Source: Miltoncostaea marina (GTDB lineage: Bacteria; Actinomycetota; Thermoleophilia; Miltoncostaeales; Miltoncostaeaceae). Taken from it: a stretch of 64,000 bases of DNA. Position 1 is the first letter of the stretch, and each line of letters begins with the position of its first letter. This document shows, piece after piece, positions 35,796 to 45,114 of the stretch. The notes below the pieces were generated by a model, which did no database searches, was not told the origin of the DNA, and was given only the letters and a program-made list of their open reading frames with translations. The position numbers and the translations under genes were made by a program. The stretch spans positions 3,008,501-3,072,500 of the forward strand of contig NZ_CP064655.1 of NCBI RefSeq assembly GCF_018141525.1, in the 5' to 3' direction.

Positions 35796-36311
35796 CTACG
35801 CCCCCCAGCGCTTGACGGCGACCTTCGCCGGGTCGTCGCCGCGGTCGATCATGTCGGCCACCTCGGCCTCCGCGATCTCCGGCGTCGGCGCCGGTGCGGT
35901 CTGGCGGGCGCGCACCGCGTCCCAGTAGCCGGTGCGGCCGTAGTGGCCGTAGATGCCGCGCTCGTGCTCGCGCGTCACCGCGTCCTCGCGGCCGAAGGTC
36001 GGCCCCTCCTTGAGCTGGTCGCGGGTGTACGGCAGCACCAGGCAGGCGTCGCCGCCCTCGCCCTCCATGCGGACGTCGTCGATCGGCACCATGTGGCGCT
36101 TCGCTCTGATCCACCCGGTCTTGACGGCCAGGTAGCGGGCGTAGCCGCCGCGCTCGTCGGTGTAGACGTCGTCGACGGTCCCGATCTTGTCGCCGTCGCT
36201 GTCGCGTACCTCCATGCCCTGCAGGCTGTCCAGCGTGGCAGGAAGGCGCGTGCTCTCGGGGTAGCCCTCCGGGCCCATGATCCCCGTGTCGGTGCGGTCT
36301 CGGGTGCTCAT
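35796..36311 (-). CDS. PRC-barrel domain protein
   Basis: 171-residue protein with a PRC-barrel (about residues 28-95: GMEVRDSDGDKIGTVDDVYTDE, RYLAVKTGWIRAKRHMVPIDDV) and an acidic C-terminal extension rich in Tyr and Glu (EHERGIYGHYGRTGYWDAVRA). Such proteins are common stress-associated actinobacterial proteins of unknown role. The ATG at 36311 has an AAGGAG site 8 nt upstream, which decides it over an open upstream extension. Confidence 0.85.
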   Translation of the reverse strand: MSTRDRTDTGIMGPEGYPESTRLPATLDSLQGMEVRDSDGDKIGTVDDVYTDERGGYARYLAVKTGWIRAKRHMVPIDDVRMEGEGGDACLVLPYTRDQLKEGPTFGREDAVTREHERGIYGHYGRTGYWDAVRARQTAPAPTPEIAEAEVADMIDRGDDPAKVAVKRWGA

Positions 36312-36461
36312 CCAGGGCTCCTTTCCATGCGTCGATGCGTGTCGGTTGCCCCTGCGTCCCAGAAGGGTGCCCACCGCGTGGGCGGCCTAACGGCCCTCGT
36401 CGAGACGTGACGGGCGAGGTTTGAGGTTCGGGCGGCCGCCCGGCCGGGCACCCTGCGGCGC

Positions 36462-37421
36462 ATGGCAGGCATCGGCTGGCACGCATCCCACGAGCAGATC
36501 GCCCCGAGCCGGCTGCTCGAGGCCGCCCGGCTGGCCGACGCGGCCGGCTTCGACTTCGGGATGTCCTCCGACCACCTGGCGCCCTGGGGCGCCGACCAGG
36601 GCCACTCCGGCTTCGCCTGGTCGTGGCTCGGGGCCGCGCTCGCCGTCACCCGGCTGCCCTTCCGGGTGGTGACCGCGCCGGGGCAGCGCTACCACCCGGC
36701 CGTGCTGGCCCAGGCGATCGCAACCCTGGAGGAGATGTCCCCGGGCCGCCTGGCCGTCTGCCTGGGCTCGGGCGAGGCGGCCAACGAGCACGTCACCGGC
36801 GAGGGCTGGCCGGCGAAGCCGGTGCGCAACGCCCGTCTGCTGGAGTGCGCCGACGTCATCCGCCGCCTGCTGACCGGCGAGGAGGTCAGCCACAGGGGGC
36901 TGGTGACCGTCGACCGGGCGCGGGTCTGGAGCCTGCCGCCCACCCCGCCGCCGCTGTTCGGGGCGGCCGTCAGCGAGGCGACGGCCCGCTGGCTGGGCGG
37001 CTGGGCCGACGGCCTGGCGACCGTCAACCAGGCCCCCGACACCTTGCGCCGGGTGCTGGCGGCCTTCCGCGAGGGCGGCGGCGAGGGCAAGCCGGCGCTG
37101 CTGCAGGTGCACGTCTCGTGGGAGCGCACCGACGAGGAGGCGCTGCGCGTGGCGCACCACCAGTGGCGCTCGGCCTCGCTCGGGCCGCCGGCCTCGTGGG
37201 ACCTCGAGACGCCCGAGCACTTCGACGCCGCCGCGCGCTTCGTGCGGCCCGAGGACATGCACGCCTCCGTGCTGATCTCCGCCGACCTGGGCCGCCACGC
37301 GCAGTGGCTGGCGGAGCTCGCCGCGATCGGCTTCGACGAGGTGGCCGTGCATGGCGTGAGCCAGGACCAGGCCCCGTTCATCGAGGCGTTCGGCGCGCAC
37401 GTGCTGCCGGCGCTGCGATGA
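36462..37421 (+). CDS. Luciferase-like flavin oxidoreductase (TIGR03885-like)
   Basis: 319-residue LLM-fold protein with IGWHASHEQIAPSRLLEAARLA, FGMSSDHLAPWG, VTAPGQRYHPAVLAQA and LGSGEAANEHVTGEGWP. The pattern points to the non-F420 LLM subgroup typically next to GH13 enzymes. Its stop overlaps the start of the GH13 gene (ATGA), so the two are translationally coupled. The substrate is unknown. Confidence 0.85.
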   Translation: MAGIGWHASHEQIAPSRLLEAARLADAAGFDFGMSSDHLAPWGADQGHSGFAWSWLGAALAVTRLPFRVVTAPGQRYHPAVLAQAIATLEEMSPGRLAVCLGSGEAANEHVTGEGWPAKPVRNARLLECADVIRRLLTGEEVSHRGLVTVDRARVWSLPPTPPPLFGAAVSEATARWLGGWADGLATVNQAPDTLRRVLAAFREGGGEGKPALLQVHVSWERTDEEALRVAHHQWRSASLGPPASWDLETPEHFDAAARFVRPEDMHASVLISADLGRHAQWLAELAAIGFDEVAVHGVSQDQAPFIEAFGAHVLPALR

Positions 37422-39088
37422 GCCGCCACAAGGTCACCAGCGACCTGTGGTGGAAGAACGGGCTGATCTACTGCCTGGACGTCCAGACCTTCCACGACTC
37501 GGACGGCGACGGGCACGGCGACATCGGCGGGGTCATCGAGCGCATCGACTACCTGGCCGGCATGGGCGTCACCTGCCTCTGGCTGATGCCGTTCTACGCC
37601 ACCGCCGGGCGCGACGACGGCTACGACGTGACCGACTACTACGCGGTCGACGACCGCCTCGGCACGCTCGGCGACTTCACCGAGATGGTGCGCACCGCCC
37701 GCGACCGCGGCATGCGCGTGATCGCCGACCTGGTGGTCAACCACACCTCCATCCACCACCCCTGGTTCCAGAGCGCGCGCTCCTCGCGCGACTCGCCGTA
37801 CCGCGACTTCTACGTCTGGAGCGACGAGAAGCCGCCCGACGACGGCGAGGTGGTCTTCCCCGACCAGGAGGACTCCAACTGGGACTGGGACGAGCAGGCG
37901 GGCCAGTGGTACCTGCACCGCTTCTACGCCGAGCAGCCCGACCTCAACGTGGCCAACCCGCAGGTGCGCGACGAGATCTCCCAGATCGCCGGCTTCTGGC
38001 TGCAGCAGGGCCTGTCCGGGTTCCGCGTCGACGCGGTGCCGTTCCTGATCGAGCCGGCCGGCCTGCCCGAGGGCGCGATCGAGGACCCCCACGAGCTGCT
38101 GCGCGACCTGCGCGCCTACCTCGGCCGGCGGGCCGGCGAGGCGATCCTGCTGGGCGAGGTCAACCTGCCGCCGGCCGATCAGGCGCCGTTCTTCGGCAGC
38201 GACGGCCGGCGCGAGCTGGACCTGGTCTTCGACTTCCACGCCATGCAGTACATGTATCTGGCGCTCGCGCGCGGGCGGGCGGCGCCGCTCGAGGACGCGC
38301 TGCGCCGGCTGCCGGAGATCCCGCCCGAGTGCGGGTGGGCGAGCTTCGTCCGCAACCACGACGAGCTGACCCTCGACCAGCTCGCCGACGGCGAGCGCGA
38401 CGAGGTGTTCGCCGCCTTCGGCCCCGACGAGGACATGCAGCTCTACGGCCGCGGCCTGCGCCGCCGCCTGCCGCCGATGCTCGGCGGCGACGAGCGGCGC
38501 ATCCGCCTGGTCTACGCGCTCGCCTTCGCCCTGCCCGGCATCCCGACCCTCTTCTACGGCGAGGAGATCGGCATGGGGGAGCACCTCGCCATCCCCGGCC
38601 GGCTGGCGGTGCGCTCGCCGATGCAGTGGTCGGCCGAGCCCCACGCCGGCTTCGCGCCGCCCGGCGCCGGCGAGCTGGTGCGGCCCGTCACCGAGGGGCG
38701 CTTCGGGCCCGAGGCGGTCAACGCGGTCGACCAGCGGCGCGACCCCGGCTCGCTGCTCAACTGGTTCGAGCGCCTCATCCGTCGCCGCCGCGAGTGCCCC
38801 GAGATCGGCCACGGCGCGTTCACGATCCTCGACCACGACGCGCCCTCGGTCCTCGCCCACCGCTGCGACTGGGGCGAGCGGGGCCTGGTGGCGCTGCACA
38901 ACCTGGCCGGGCGCGCCTGCACGGTGGAGGTGACCCTCGAGGACGCCGACCGGGTGGATGCGCTCATCGACCTGTTCGGCCACGAGGAGCACGGGCTCGG
39001 CGACGGCGGGCGCCTGCGGGTCGAGCTGGAGCCCCACGGCTGGCGCTGGCTGGGCCTGCTGCGGCCGGGGGCCCGCCGGCGTGTGTAG
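37418..39088 (+). CDS. GH13 alpha-glucosidase/trehalose-synthase-like enzyme
   Basis: 556-residue (beta/alpha)8 enzyme similar to trehalose synthase (maltose glucosyltransferase) and related alpha-amylases. The catalytic set is nucleophile Asp in GFRVDAVPFL, acid/base Glu in LLGEVNLP, and the transition-state HD in VRNHDELT. A C-terminal beta-domain ends in HGWRWLGLL. The substrate cannot be fixed; interconversion of maltose and trehalose or hydrolysis of a small glucoside are the family options. It is coupled by ATGA to the upstream oxidoreductase gene. Confidence 0.87.
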   Translation: MSRHKVTSDLWWKNGLIYCLDVQTFHDSDGDGHGDIGGVIERIDYLAGMGVTCLWLMPFYATAGRDDGYDVTDYYAVDDRLGTLGDFTEMVRTARDRGMRVIADLVVNHTSIHHPWFQSARSSRDSPYRDFYVWSDEKPPDDGEVVFPDQEDSNWDWDEQAGQWYLHRFYAEQPDLNVANPQVRDEISQIAGFWLQQGLSGFRVDAVPFLIEPAGLPEGAIEDPHELLRDLRAYLGRRAGEAILLGEVNLPPADQAPFFGSDGRRELDLVFDFHAMQYMYLALARGRAAPLEDALRRLPEIPPECGWASFVRNHDELTLDQLADGERDEVFAAFGPDEDMQLYGRGLRRRLPPMLGGDERRIRLVYALAFALPGIPTLFYGEEIGMGEHLAIPGRLAVRSPMQWSAEPHAGFAPPGAGELVRPVTEGRFGPEAVNAVDQRRDPGSLLNWFERLIRRRRECPEIGHGAFTILDHDAPSVLAHRCDWGERGLVALHNLAGRACTVEVTLEDADRVDALIDLFGHEEHGLGDGGRLRVELEPHGWRWLGLLRPGARRRV

Positions 39089-39170
39089 CGTCCGCCGGCG
39101 TGACGGCGGAACCGGCAGCAGGCTGGGCGTGACGTCGGCCGGCCCGGCCGGCCCGGCCTAGGGGTCCAGG

Positions 39171-40115
39171 GTGGCCGGCGGGCTCGTCGCCCTGCTCGAC
39201 GACATCGCGGCCCTCGCGCGCGCGGCGGCGGCCTCGGCCGACGACGTGGCGGCGGCCGCGGGCAGGGCGAGCGCCAAGGCGGCCGGCGTCGTGATCGACG
39301 ACACGGCCGTCACCCCCCGCTACGTGCAGGGGTTCACGCCCCAGCGCGAGCTCCCCGTGGTGCGCCGCATCGCGGTCGGGTCGCTGCGCAACAAGCTCCT
39401 CGTGGTGGTGCCCGCGCTGCTGCTGCTCGACCAGCTGGCGCCGTGGGTCCTGACGCCGCTGCTGATGCTCGGCGGCCTCTACCTGTGCTACGAGGGCGTC
39501 GAGCGGGTCTGGGAGCGGGTCCGCGGCGTGCAGGGGCACGCCGCGCCGGCCGCGGCCCAGGGTGCCGTCCAGGAGGACCAGCTCGTCTCGGGCGCGATCC
39601 GCACCGACTTCATCCTCTCCGCCGAGATCATGGTGCTGGCGCTCAACGAGGTGGCCGACGAGGGCTTCTGGTCGCTCGTGGTGATCCTGACGGTCGTCGC
39701 CGTGGCGATCACCGCCCTCGTCTACGGGGTCGTCGGCCTGATCGTGAAGATGGACGACATCGGGCTCCACCTGGCCGGCAGCGGCAGCCCCGCGGCGGCC
39801 CGGGCGGGCCGCGGCCTCGTGGTCGCGATGCCGCGGGTGATGGCGGTGCTCACGGTCGTGGGGGTCGCGGCGATGATCTGGGTGGGCGGGCACATCCTGC
39901 TGGTCGGCCTCGACGACCTGGGGCTCTCGGCCCCGTACGACGCGGTGCACGCCGCCGAGGAGGCCGTCGGCGACGCCCTCGGCGCGGCGGGCGGCGCGGC
40001 GGCCTGGCTCGTCAACACCCTCGGGTCGGCGCTGCTCGGGCTCGCGGCGGGCGCGGGCGCCGTGCTGGTGATGCACCTGCTGCCCCGGCGCGGCGGGGCC
40101 GGCGCCGCCCACTGA
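39171..40115 (+). CDS. DUF808-family membrane protein
   Basis: 314-residue protein with the DUF808/YedI pattern: GGLVALLDDIAALARAAAASADDVA at the N-terminus, DDTAVTPRYVQGFTPQRELP, then about six to seven membrane helices and a central charged loop (AVQEDQLVSGAIRTDFILSAEI). Function unknown. GTG start at 39171; the preceding 80 bp carry a TAGGGGT stretch. Confidence 0.85.
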   Translation: MAGGLVALLDDIAALARAAAASADDVAAAAGRASAKAAGVVIDDTAVTPRYVQGFTPQRELPVVRRIAVGSLRNKLLVVVPALLLLDQLAPWVLTPLLMLGGLYLCYEGVERVWERVRGVQGHAAPAAAQGAVQEDQLVSGAIRTDFILSAEIMVLALNEVADEGFWSLVVILTVVAVAITALVYGVVGLIVKMDDIGLHLAGSGSPAAARAGRGLVVAMPRVMAVLTVVGVAAMIWVGGHILLVGLDDLGLSAPYDAVHAAEEAVGDALGAAGGAAAWLVNTLGSALLGLAAGAGAVLVMHLLPRRGGAGAAH

Positions 40116-40209
40116 GCCGCCGAGGCGCGGCGCGGCGGAGCGGGCGGGGCGGGCAAGCGCCGCGCACCGCAGCGTCGCGGGGCGGCGGAGCGGGCGCGCG
40201 CCGAGCCGC

Positions 40210-41796
40210 CTAGGCGCGATCGAGCCGGACCACCACGCCCTCGTCGCGGGCGAGCTCGAGGCCGGCCAGCGCGACGCGCCCCTCCGCCCGGCCGGGATCG
40301 GTCGACAGCACCAGCTCGCCCGCCGGCGCGCCGGCGCCGCCCAGGCGCGGCCGCAGGGGGCCGTCGGCGAAGTTGACCGCCACCAGCCAGCGCTCGCCGC
40401 GGGCCTCGCGCACCCAGGCGAGCAGGTCGTCGCCGCCGCCGAGCATCGTCTGGCGGCCCTCGTGCAGGGCCGGCGTGGCCGCGCGCAGCTCCAGCAGGCG
40501 CCGGTACAGCGCCAGCGCCGAGCGCGGGTCGTCGCGTTGCACCGACGCCGCCAGGCGCTCGGCGTCGGCCACGATCGGCAGCCAGGGCTCGCCGGCCGTG
40601 AAGCCCGCCCCCGGGCCGGCGGCCGAGGGCGGCTCCCACGGGATCGGGGCGCGCTCGGGGTCGCGGCCGTCCACGTCGACCACCCGCTCGGGCGGCACCT
40701 CGGCGTCGGGCAGGCCCAGCTCCTGGCCCTGGAACAGGAACGCCGTGCCGCGCAGCAGCAGCACCAGCAGGGCGGCCGCCCGGGCCCGCGCCGGGCCGCG
40801 CCCGCCGCCGTCGTAGCGGCTGGCGACCCGCGCGTGGTCGTGGTTCTCCAGGCACCACGAGGGCCAGGCCCCCGGCGGGGCGACCGCGTCGAACTCCTCC
40901 ACCGTCTGGCGGAAGGCGCGCGCGCTCCACGGCGTGTTCATGAAGACGAAGTTGTGCGCCAGGTGCAGCTCGTCGCCGGCCAGGTAGCCGGTCAGGCGGC
41001 GCTGGTCGAAGACGTAGACCTCGCCGACGGCCATCCGGTCGCCGTCGTACTCCTCGAGCACCTCGCGCACCCGCCCCATCACGCGATGGCTGCCGGGCCA
41101 GTCCTGGTCGCGCAGCCAGGGCTCCGTGCCCGGCGTCCCGGCCGGCGGCTCCGGCACCGAGCCGACCTCGTGGGCCACGTCGATGCGGAAGCCGTCCACG
41201 CCCCGGTCGAGCCAGAAGCGCAGCGTGTCGAGCATCGCCGCCTCCACCTCCGGGTTGGCCCAGTTGAGGTCGGGCTGCTCGGCGGTGAACTTGTGCAGGT
41301 ACCACTGGCCGGTGGCCTCGTCGAGGGTCCACGCCGCCCCCACCCGGTCGAACGAGGAGCGCCAGTCGTTGGGCGGCCGCCCGCCGGGGCGCCCGTCGCG
41401 CCACACGTACCAGTCGCGCTTCGGGTCGGATCGCGAGGATCGCGACGCCACGAACCAGGGGTGGCGGTCGGAGCTGTGGTTGGGCACCCAGTCGACGATC
41501 ACCCGCAGGCCGCGCGCGTGGCACTCGGCCACCAGGCGGTCGACGTCGGCCAGCGTGCCGAACAGCGGGTCGACGTCGGTGTAGTCGGCCACGTCGTAGC
41601 CGAAGTCGGCCATCGGCGACGGGTAGAACGGCGACAGCCAGATCGCGTCCACCCCGAGCGCCCCCGGCGCGCCGCGCAGGTGGTCGAGGCGGGCGATCAC
41701 CCCCGCCAGGTCGCCCACCCCGTCGCCCGAGGCGTCGGCGAAGCTGCGGGGGTAGATCTGGTACACGACCGCGCGCTGCCACCAGGGGGAGGCCAC
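40210..41796 (-). CDS. GH13 alpha-glucosidase (oligo-1,6-glucosidase type)
   Basis: 528-residue enzyme with VVYQIYPRSFADASGDGVGDL, catalytic Asp in GFRIDVAHEV, acid/base Glu in AVGEVYVFD, and LENHDHARV. It hydrolyses terminal alpha-glucosidic bonds in oligosaccharides. It converges with DUF808 and has its own leaderless promoter (GTG start at 41796). Together with the GH13 gene at 37418 it points to alpha-glucan or trehalose metabolism in this region. Confidence 0.9.
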   Translation of the reverse strand: MASPWWQRAVVYQIYPRSFADASGDGVGDLAGVIARLDHLRGAPGALGVDAIWLSPFYPSPMADFGYDVADYTDVDPLFGTLADVDRLVAECHARGLRVIVDWVPNHSSDRHPWFVASRSSRSDPKRDWYVWRDGRPGGRPPNDWRSSFDRVGAAWTLDEATGQWYLHKFTAEQPDLNWANPEVEAAMLDTLRFWLDRGVDGFRIDVAHEVGSVPEPPAGTPGTEPWLRDQDWPGSHRVMGRVREVLEEYDGDRMAVGEVYVFDQRRLTGYLAGDELHLAHNFVFMNTPWSARAFRQTVEEFDAVAPPGAWPSWCLENHDHARVASRYDGGGRGPARARAAALLVLLLRGTAFLFQGQELGLPDAEVPPERVVDVDGRDPERAPIPWEPPSAAGPGAGFTAGEPWLPIVADAERLAASVQRDDPRSALALYRRLLELRAATPALHEGRQTMLGGGDDLLAWVREARGERWLVAVNFADGPLRPRLGGAGAPAGELVLSTDPGRAEGRVALAGLELARDEGVVVRLDRA

Positions 41797-41802
41797 CGCG
41801 GC

Positions 41803-41808
41803 AGCCTA
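41803..41808 (-). promoter_or_regulatory. Predicted -10 box (TAGGCT), leaderless
   Basis: Minus-strand TAGGCT ends 6 nt before the alpha-glucosidase GTG start. Confidence 0.5.
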
Positions 41809-41819
41809 CGGCACCGCCC

Positions 41820-43685
41820 TCAGCGCGCGTCCCCGCCCGCGTCCGCCGGGTCGCCCCACGCGCGCAGGCGCCGCAGCAGGCTGCGCTTCTTGTCGTGGTG
41901 GCCCCCCATGCGGCGCAGGATCGAGTCGAGCGCCCCGATCGCGTCCTCGATGTGCGGGCCCTTGTTGAGCATCACGCACTCCGCGCGCTGGGCCATCGCG
42001 GCGTCGGTCACCTCGGCGCGCGAGGGCTGACCGGTCTTGGCGAGGCGGTCGAGCACCTGGGTGGCCCAGATCACCGGCAGGTGGGCGGCCTCGCAGAGCC
42101 ACATGATCTCCTCCTGCACCTCGGCCAGGCGCTCGAAGCCGACCTCCACCGCCAGGTCGCCCCGGGCGATCATCACGCCCACCCGGCGACTGCGCATGGC
42201 CTGCAGCAGCAGCCGCGGCAGCGCCTCGAAGGCCGCCGCGTTCTCGATCTTCAGGACCACGCCGAGGTCGGACGCCCCCAGCGCCGCCAGCTCGGCCTGC
42301 AGCCGGGCGACGTCCTCCGGCCGGCGCACGAACGAGACGTCCACCACGTCGGCGTGCCGCGCCACCGTGCGCAGGTCGTCGAGGTCCTTGTCGGTCACGG
42401 CCCCCAGTCGCAGCCGGGTGTCGGGCAGGTTGATGCCCTTGCCGGCGCGAAGGCGCGCCCCGCCGGGCGGCGCGTCGGTCACCGTCAGCTCGATCTCGTC
42501 CGCGTCGGCCCGCTCCACCACGCCGCCGAGCTTGCCGTCGTCAAGCCACACCCGCTCGCCAGAGCGCACCGCCCCGAACGCCTCGGGCAGCGTGCAGCCG
42601 ATCCGGTGCGGCTCCCCGGCCGCCGTCGCCGGCGCCGGCGCGAGCGAGCGCGTGAGCACCAGCGCGTCGCCGCGCGCCACCCGGTGGGCCCGCTCGACCT
42701 CGGGCAGCCCGCCCACGAGCGCCGTGTCGGGCCCCGCCCCCGGCGCGCCGGGCACGGCCGTCAGCGCCATCCCGGTCGTGACGTAGCTCGTGCGCCCGCT
42801 GGTCGCCAGGCACGCGCCGTCGCCCGTCGCCTCCACCGTCCAGCGCCGCCGACGCCCCCGGGCGTCGCGCACCCGGATCCGGTCGCCCGCCCGCCGGCGC
42901 GCCACCCACCCGGCGTCGTCGACCGGCAGCGCCACGGCGTCGTCGGTCCACGCCGCCGGCGGCGCCGCCACCCCGGGCGCCAGCAGCGCGATCCGCGCCG
43001 GGCGGACCGTCCGCCCCAGGTCATCCTTGCGCGCACGGGCGCGCACCACCCGCGGGCCCGGCTCGAGCGGCCCCGTGCGCAGCTTCGGCCCCGCGAGGTC
43101 CATCGCCACCCGGCAGGGCGCCCCGCCGGCCGGCGGGGCGGCCCGCACGTGCGCCGCCATCCGCTCCCACGCGCCGGCGGCGTCGTGGGCGCAGTTGACC
43201 CGCGCCAGGTCCATCCCCGCCGCCGCCATCCCGGCCACCAGGCCGGCGTCGTCGGCCGCCTCCGCGGGGAGCGTCACCATGATCCGCGTCGAGCGCCCCG
43301 CGGGCGCCGGGCCGAGCAGCGCGTCGGCGTTGCGCCCCAGCAGCTCGCGCCCCTCCTCCAGCCCCACCGCCTCCACCGCCGGTGGCGGTGCCGACCCGGT
43401 CAGCCCCGCGAGCGCGCCCAGCACCGCGTCGATCGCGCCGAGCACCGAGCCCTCCGAGCGGCCCAGCGACGACAGCCCCATCGCGGCGAGGCGCCCCTGC
43501 AGGTCGCGGATGTCGCGCGCGCGCAGGGCCACGTAGTGCACCAGGTTCGCCGCCGAGCGGCGGTGCTCGGGATGCGTGGCCGCGATCTCACCGGCGCGGG
43601 CGGCCTCGGCGGCGAGGATCACCTCGCGCAGCTCCCGCACGCTCGCCTCGACGGCTGCGGGGTCGAGCTCCCCGGGGTCCGGCAC
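41820..43685 (-). CDS. Atypical pyruvate-kinase-like protein
   Basis: 621-residue protein with an N-terminal extension of about 130 residues (helical, with HRRSAANLVHYVALRARDIRDLQ). The pyruvate-kinase TIM-barrel core is split by a long B-domain insertion. Visible core motifs are MDLARVNCAHD, MDLAGPKLRTGP, LKIENAAAFEALP, MIARGDLAVEVG and PVIWATQVLDRLAKTGQPSRAEVTDAA. The usual C-terminal allosteric domain is replaced by a short basic tail, so fructose-bisphosphate control is unlikely. It may be a genuine phosphotransferase or a related enzyme; a housekeeping pyk would normally look different. The GTG start has a leaderless-type promoter. Confidence 0.82.
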   Translation of the reverse strand: MPDPGELDPAAVEASVRELREVILAAEAARAGEIAATHPEHRRSAANLVHYVALRARDIRDLQGRLAAMGLSSLGRSEGSVLGAIDAVLGALAGLTGSAPPPAVEAVGLEEGRELLGRNADALLGPAPAGRSTRIMVTLPAEAADDAGLVAGMAAAGMDLARVNCAHDAAGAWERMAAHVRAAPPAGGAPCRVAMDLAGPKLRTGPLEPGPRVVRARARKDDLGRTVRPARIALLAPGVAAPPAAWTDDAVALPVDDAGWVARRRAGDRIRVRDARGRRRRWTVEATGDGACLATSGRTSYVTTGMALTAVPGAPGAGPDTALVGGLPEVERAHRVARGDALVLTRSLAPAPATAAGEPHRIGCTLPEAFGAVRSGERVWLDDGKLGGVVERADADEIELTVTDAPPGGARLRAGKGINLPDTRLRLGAVTDKDLDDLRTVARHADVVDVSFVRRPEDVARLQAELAALGASDLGVVLKIENAAAFEALPRLLLQAMRSRRVGVMIARGDLAVEVGFERLAEVQEEIMWLCEAAHLPVIWATQVLDRLAKTGQPSRAEVTDAAMAQRAECVMLNKGPHIEDAIGALDSILRRMGGHHDKKRSLLRRLRAWGDPADAGGDAR

Positions 43686-43693
43686 GACGGCCG

Positions 43694-43699
43694 ATGCTA
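43694..43699 (-). promoter_or_regulatory. Predicted -10 box (TAGCAT), leaderless
   Basis: Minus-strand TAGCAT lies 8 nt upstream of the GTG start at 43685. Confidence 0.45.
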
Positions 43700-43719
43700 G
43701 GCGGCCGGCCGGCGCCGCG

Positions 43720-45057
43720 CTACGCAGCCGGCTGCAACACCCGCGCCCGTGCGCGCCGGCGCCGCCCGTGGCGCGCCATCTGCGCCAGGGCCACCACGGT
43801 CAGTCCGAGCATCGGCAGCAGCGCGGTCTGCAGGCCCGCGGAGGGGCCGAAGCCCATCACCCAGCCCACGAGCAGCTGGGTCGCCACCGCCGCGCTGAAG
43901 CCCCCCGTGTTGGCCAGGCCGCCCGCGCTGCCGGCCACATGGGCCGGGTTGCCCTCGCGCGCGACATCGAACGCCAGCATCGCCGCCGCCCCGCCGACCC
44001 CGGTCGCGACGAGCGTCGCGAGGATCACCGCGGCCGGCGGGTGCCCGCCCGGCCACAGCAGGGCGAGCGCCCAGCCGGCCGTCGCCGCCGCGCCGGCGCC
44101 GAACGCCACCCGCCCGCGCGTGCGCGGCGCCCGCGCGACCGCCAGCCCGACCACCGGCGCCCCGAGCCCGAACGCCGCCACGCACACCAGCAGCCAGGCG
44201 CGGGCCGTCCCCGGCGCCACGGACTGGGCCTCGACCAGCCACGGGTAGCCCCACAGCGCCGTGATCGTCACGAACGGCCCCATCAGCGCGAAGTGGGTCC
44301 AGAACGCCGCCCGGGTCGCCGAGGTGGCCCACGCCCGCCGCAGCGTGGCCATGATCGGGTCCTGGGCCGGAGCCCCCGTCGCCGGGGCGGTGGCGTCGCC
44401 GTCGCGGCCCGCCGCCGCCGCCGTCCCGGCGTCGGCCGGCCGGTCGGCGACCAGGCGCAGGCACGCGAGCGCCAGCAGGCCGGTCACCACGCCGCTCACC
44501 ACGAAGGTCGCGGTCCAGCCGGCGCCGTCCAGCGCAAGGCCGAGCGGCACCGTCGTGCCCAGCTGGCCGATCGCGCCCGCCATCCCGGTCAGCGCCGCCA
44601 GCAGCGGGTAGCGCCGCGCCGGGAACCAGTTCTGGGCGATCCGCAGCACCGACAGGAAGATGAAGGCGTCGCCGACCCCCACCAGCGCCCGCCCGCCCAG
44701 CGCCAGCGGCGCGGACGTCGCCAGCCCGAACGCGACCTCGCCGACCGCCATCAGCGCCATGCCGAACGCCAGCGCCATCCGCGGCCCGACCCGGTCGGCC
44801 GCCAGGCCGGCGGGAATCGTCATCAGCAGGTACAGCCCCAGCTGCAGCGCCGACAGGGCCGCGATCGTGTCCGGCCCAAGGTCGAATCGCCGCTGCGCGT
44901 CCAGCGAGGCCACACCGAGGCTCATCCGGTGGAACAGCGCCACCACGTAGAAGCTCGCCGCGATGCCCCACACGACCCAGGGCGAGCGCAGCCCGCCGAC
45001 CCGTCGCGTGCCTGCGCCCGCCGTGTCGCCCGCCGTTCGGATACCTCTTAGATGCAT
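43720..45057 (-). CDS. MFS transporter
   Basis: 445-residue major facilitator with about 12 membrane helices, the loop motif GLAADRVGPRMALAFG between TM2 and TM3, and a central cytoplasmic loop rich in Ala/Asp. The substrate is unknown. The start is given as ATG 45057 (GTG 45060 adjacent); an AAGAGGT just inside the reading frame means a later start is possible. It is divergent from a GntR-family regulator 57 bp away, which probably controls it. Confidence 0.87.
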   Translation of the reverse strand: MHLRGIRTAGDTAGAGTRRVGGLRSPWVVWGIAASFYVVALFHRMSLGVASLDAQRRFDLGPDTIAALSALQLGLYLLMTIPAGLAADRVGPRMALAFGMALMAVGEVAFGLATSAPLALGGRALVGVGDAFIFLSVLRIAQNWFPARRYPLLAALTGMAGAIGQLGTTVPLGLALDGAGWTATFVVSGVVTGLLALACLRLVADRPADAGTAAAAGRDGDATAPATGAPAQDPIMATLRRAWATSATRAAFWTHFALMGPFVTITALWGYPWLVEAQSVAPGTARAWLLVCVAAFGLGAPVVGLAVARAPRTRGRVAFGAGAAATAGWALALLWPGGHPPAAVILATLVATGVGGAAAMLAFDVAREGNPAHVAGSAGGLANTGGFSAAVATQLLVGWVMGFGPSAGLQTALLPMLGLTVVALAQMARHGRRRRARARVLQPAA

Positions 45058-45074
45058 CACGTATGGATATCACG
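45056..45074. promoter_or_regulatory. Possible GntR-family operator region
   Basis: Between the divergent MFS and GntR genes, ATCACG is repeated directly at 45056-45061 and 45069-45074, next to the 8-bp palindrome GATGCATC (45051-45058). The region is A/T-richer than its surroundings. Operator function is inferred from position. Confidence 0.35.
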
Positions 45075-45114
45075 CGCGATTGCCCGGCGCCACGCCAGCG
45101 GGTAGGGATTGGAC

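Noticed and set aside
40131-40200. Repeated GGCGGAGCGGGCG motif between DUF808 and the alpha-glucosidase
   Set aside because: Two short copies in an extremely GC-rich gap are not convincing as a functional repeat.
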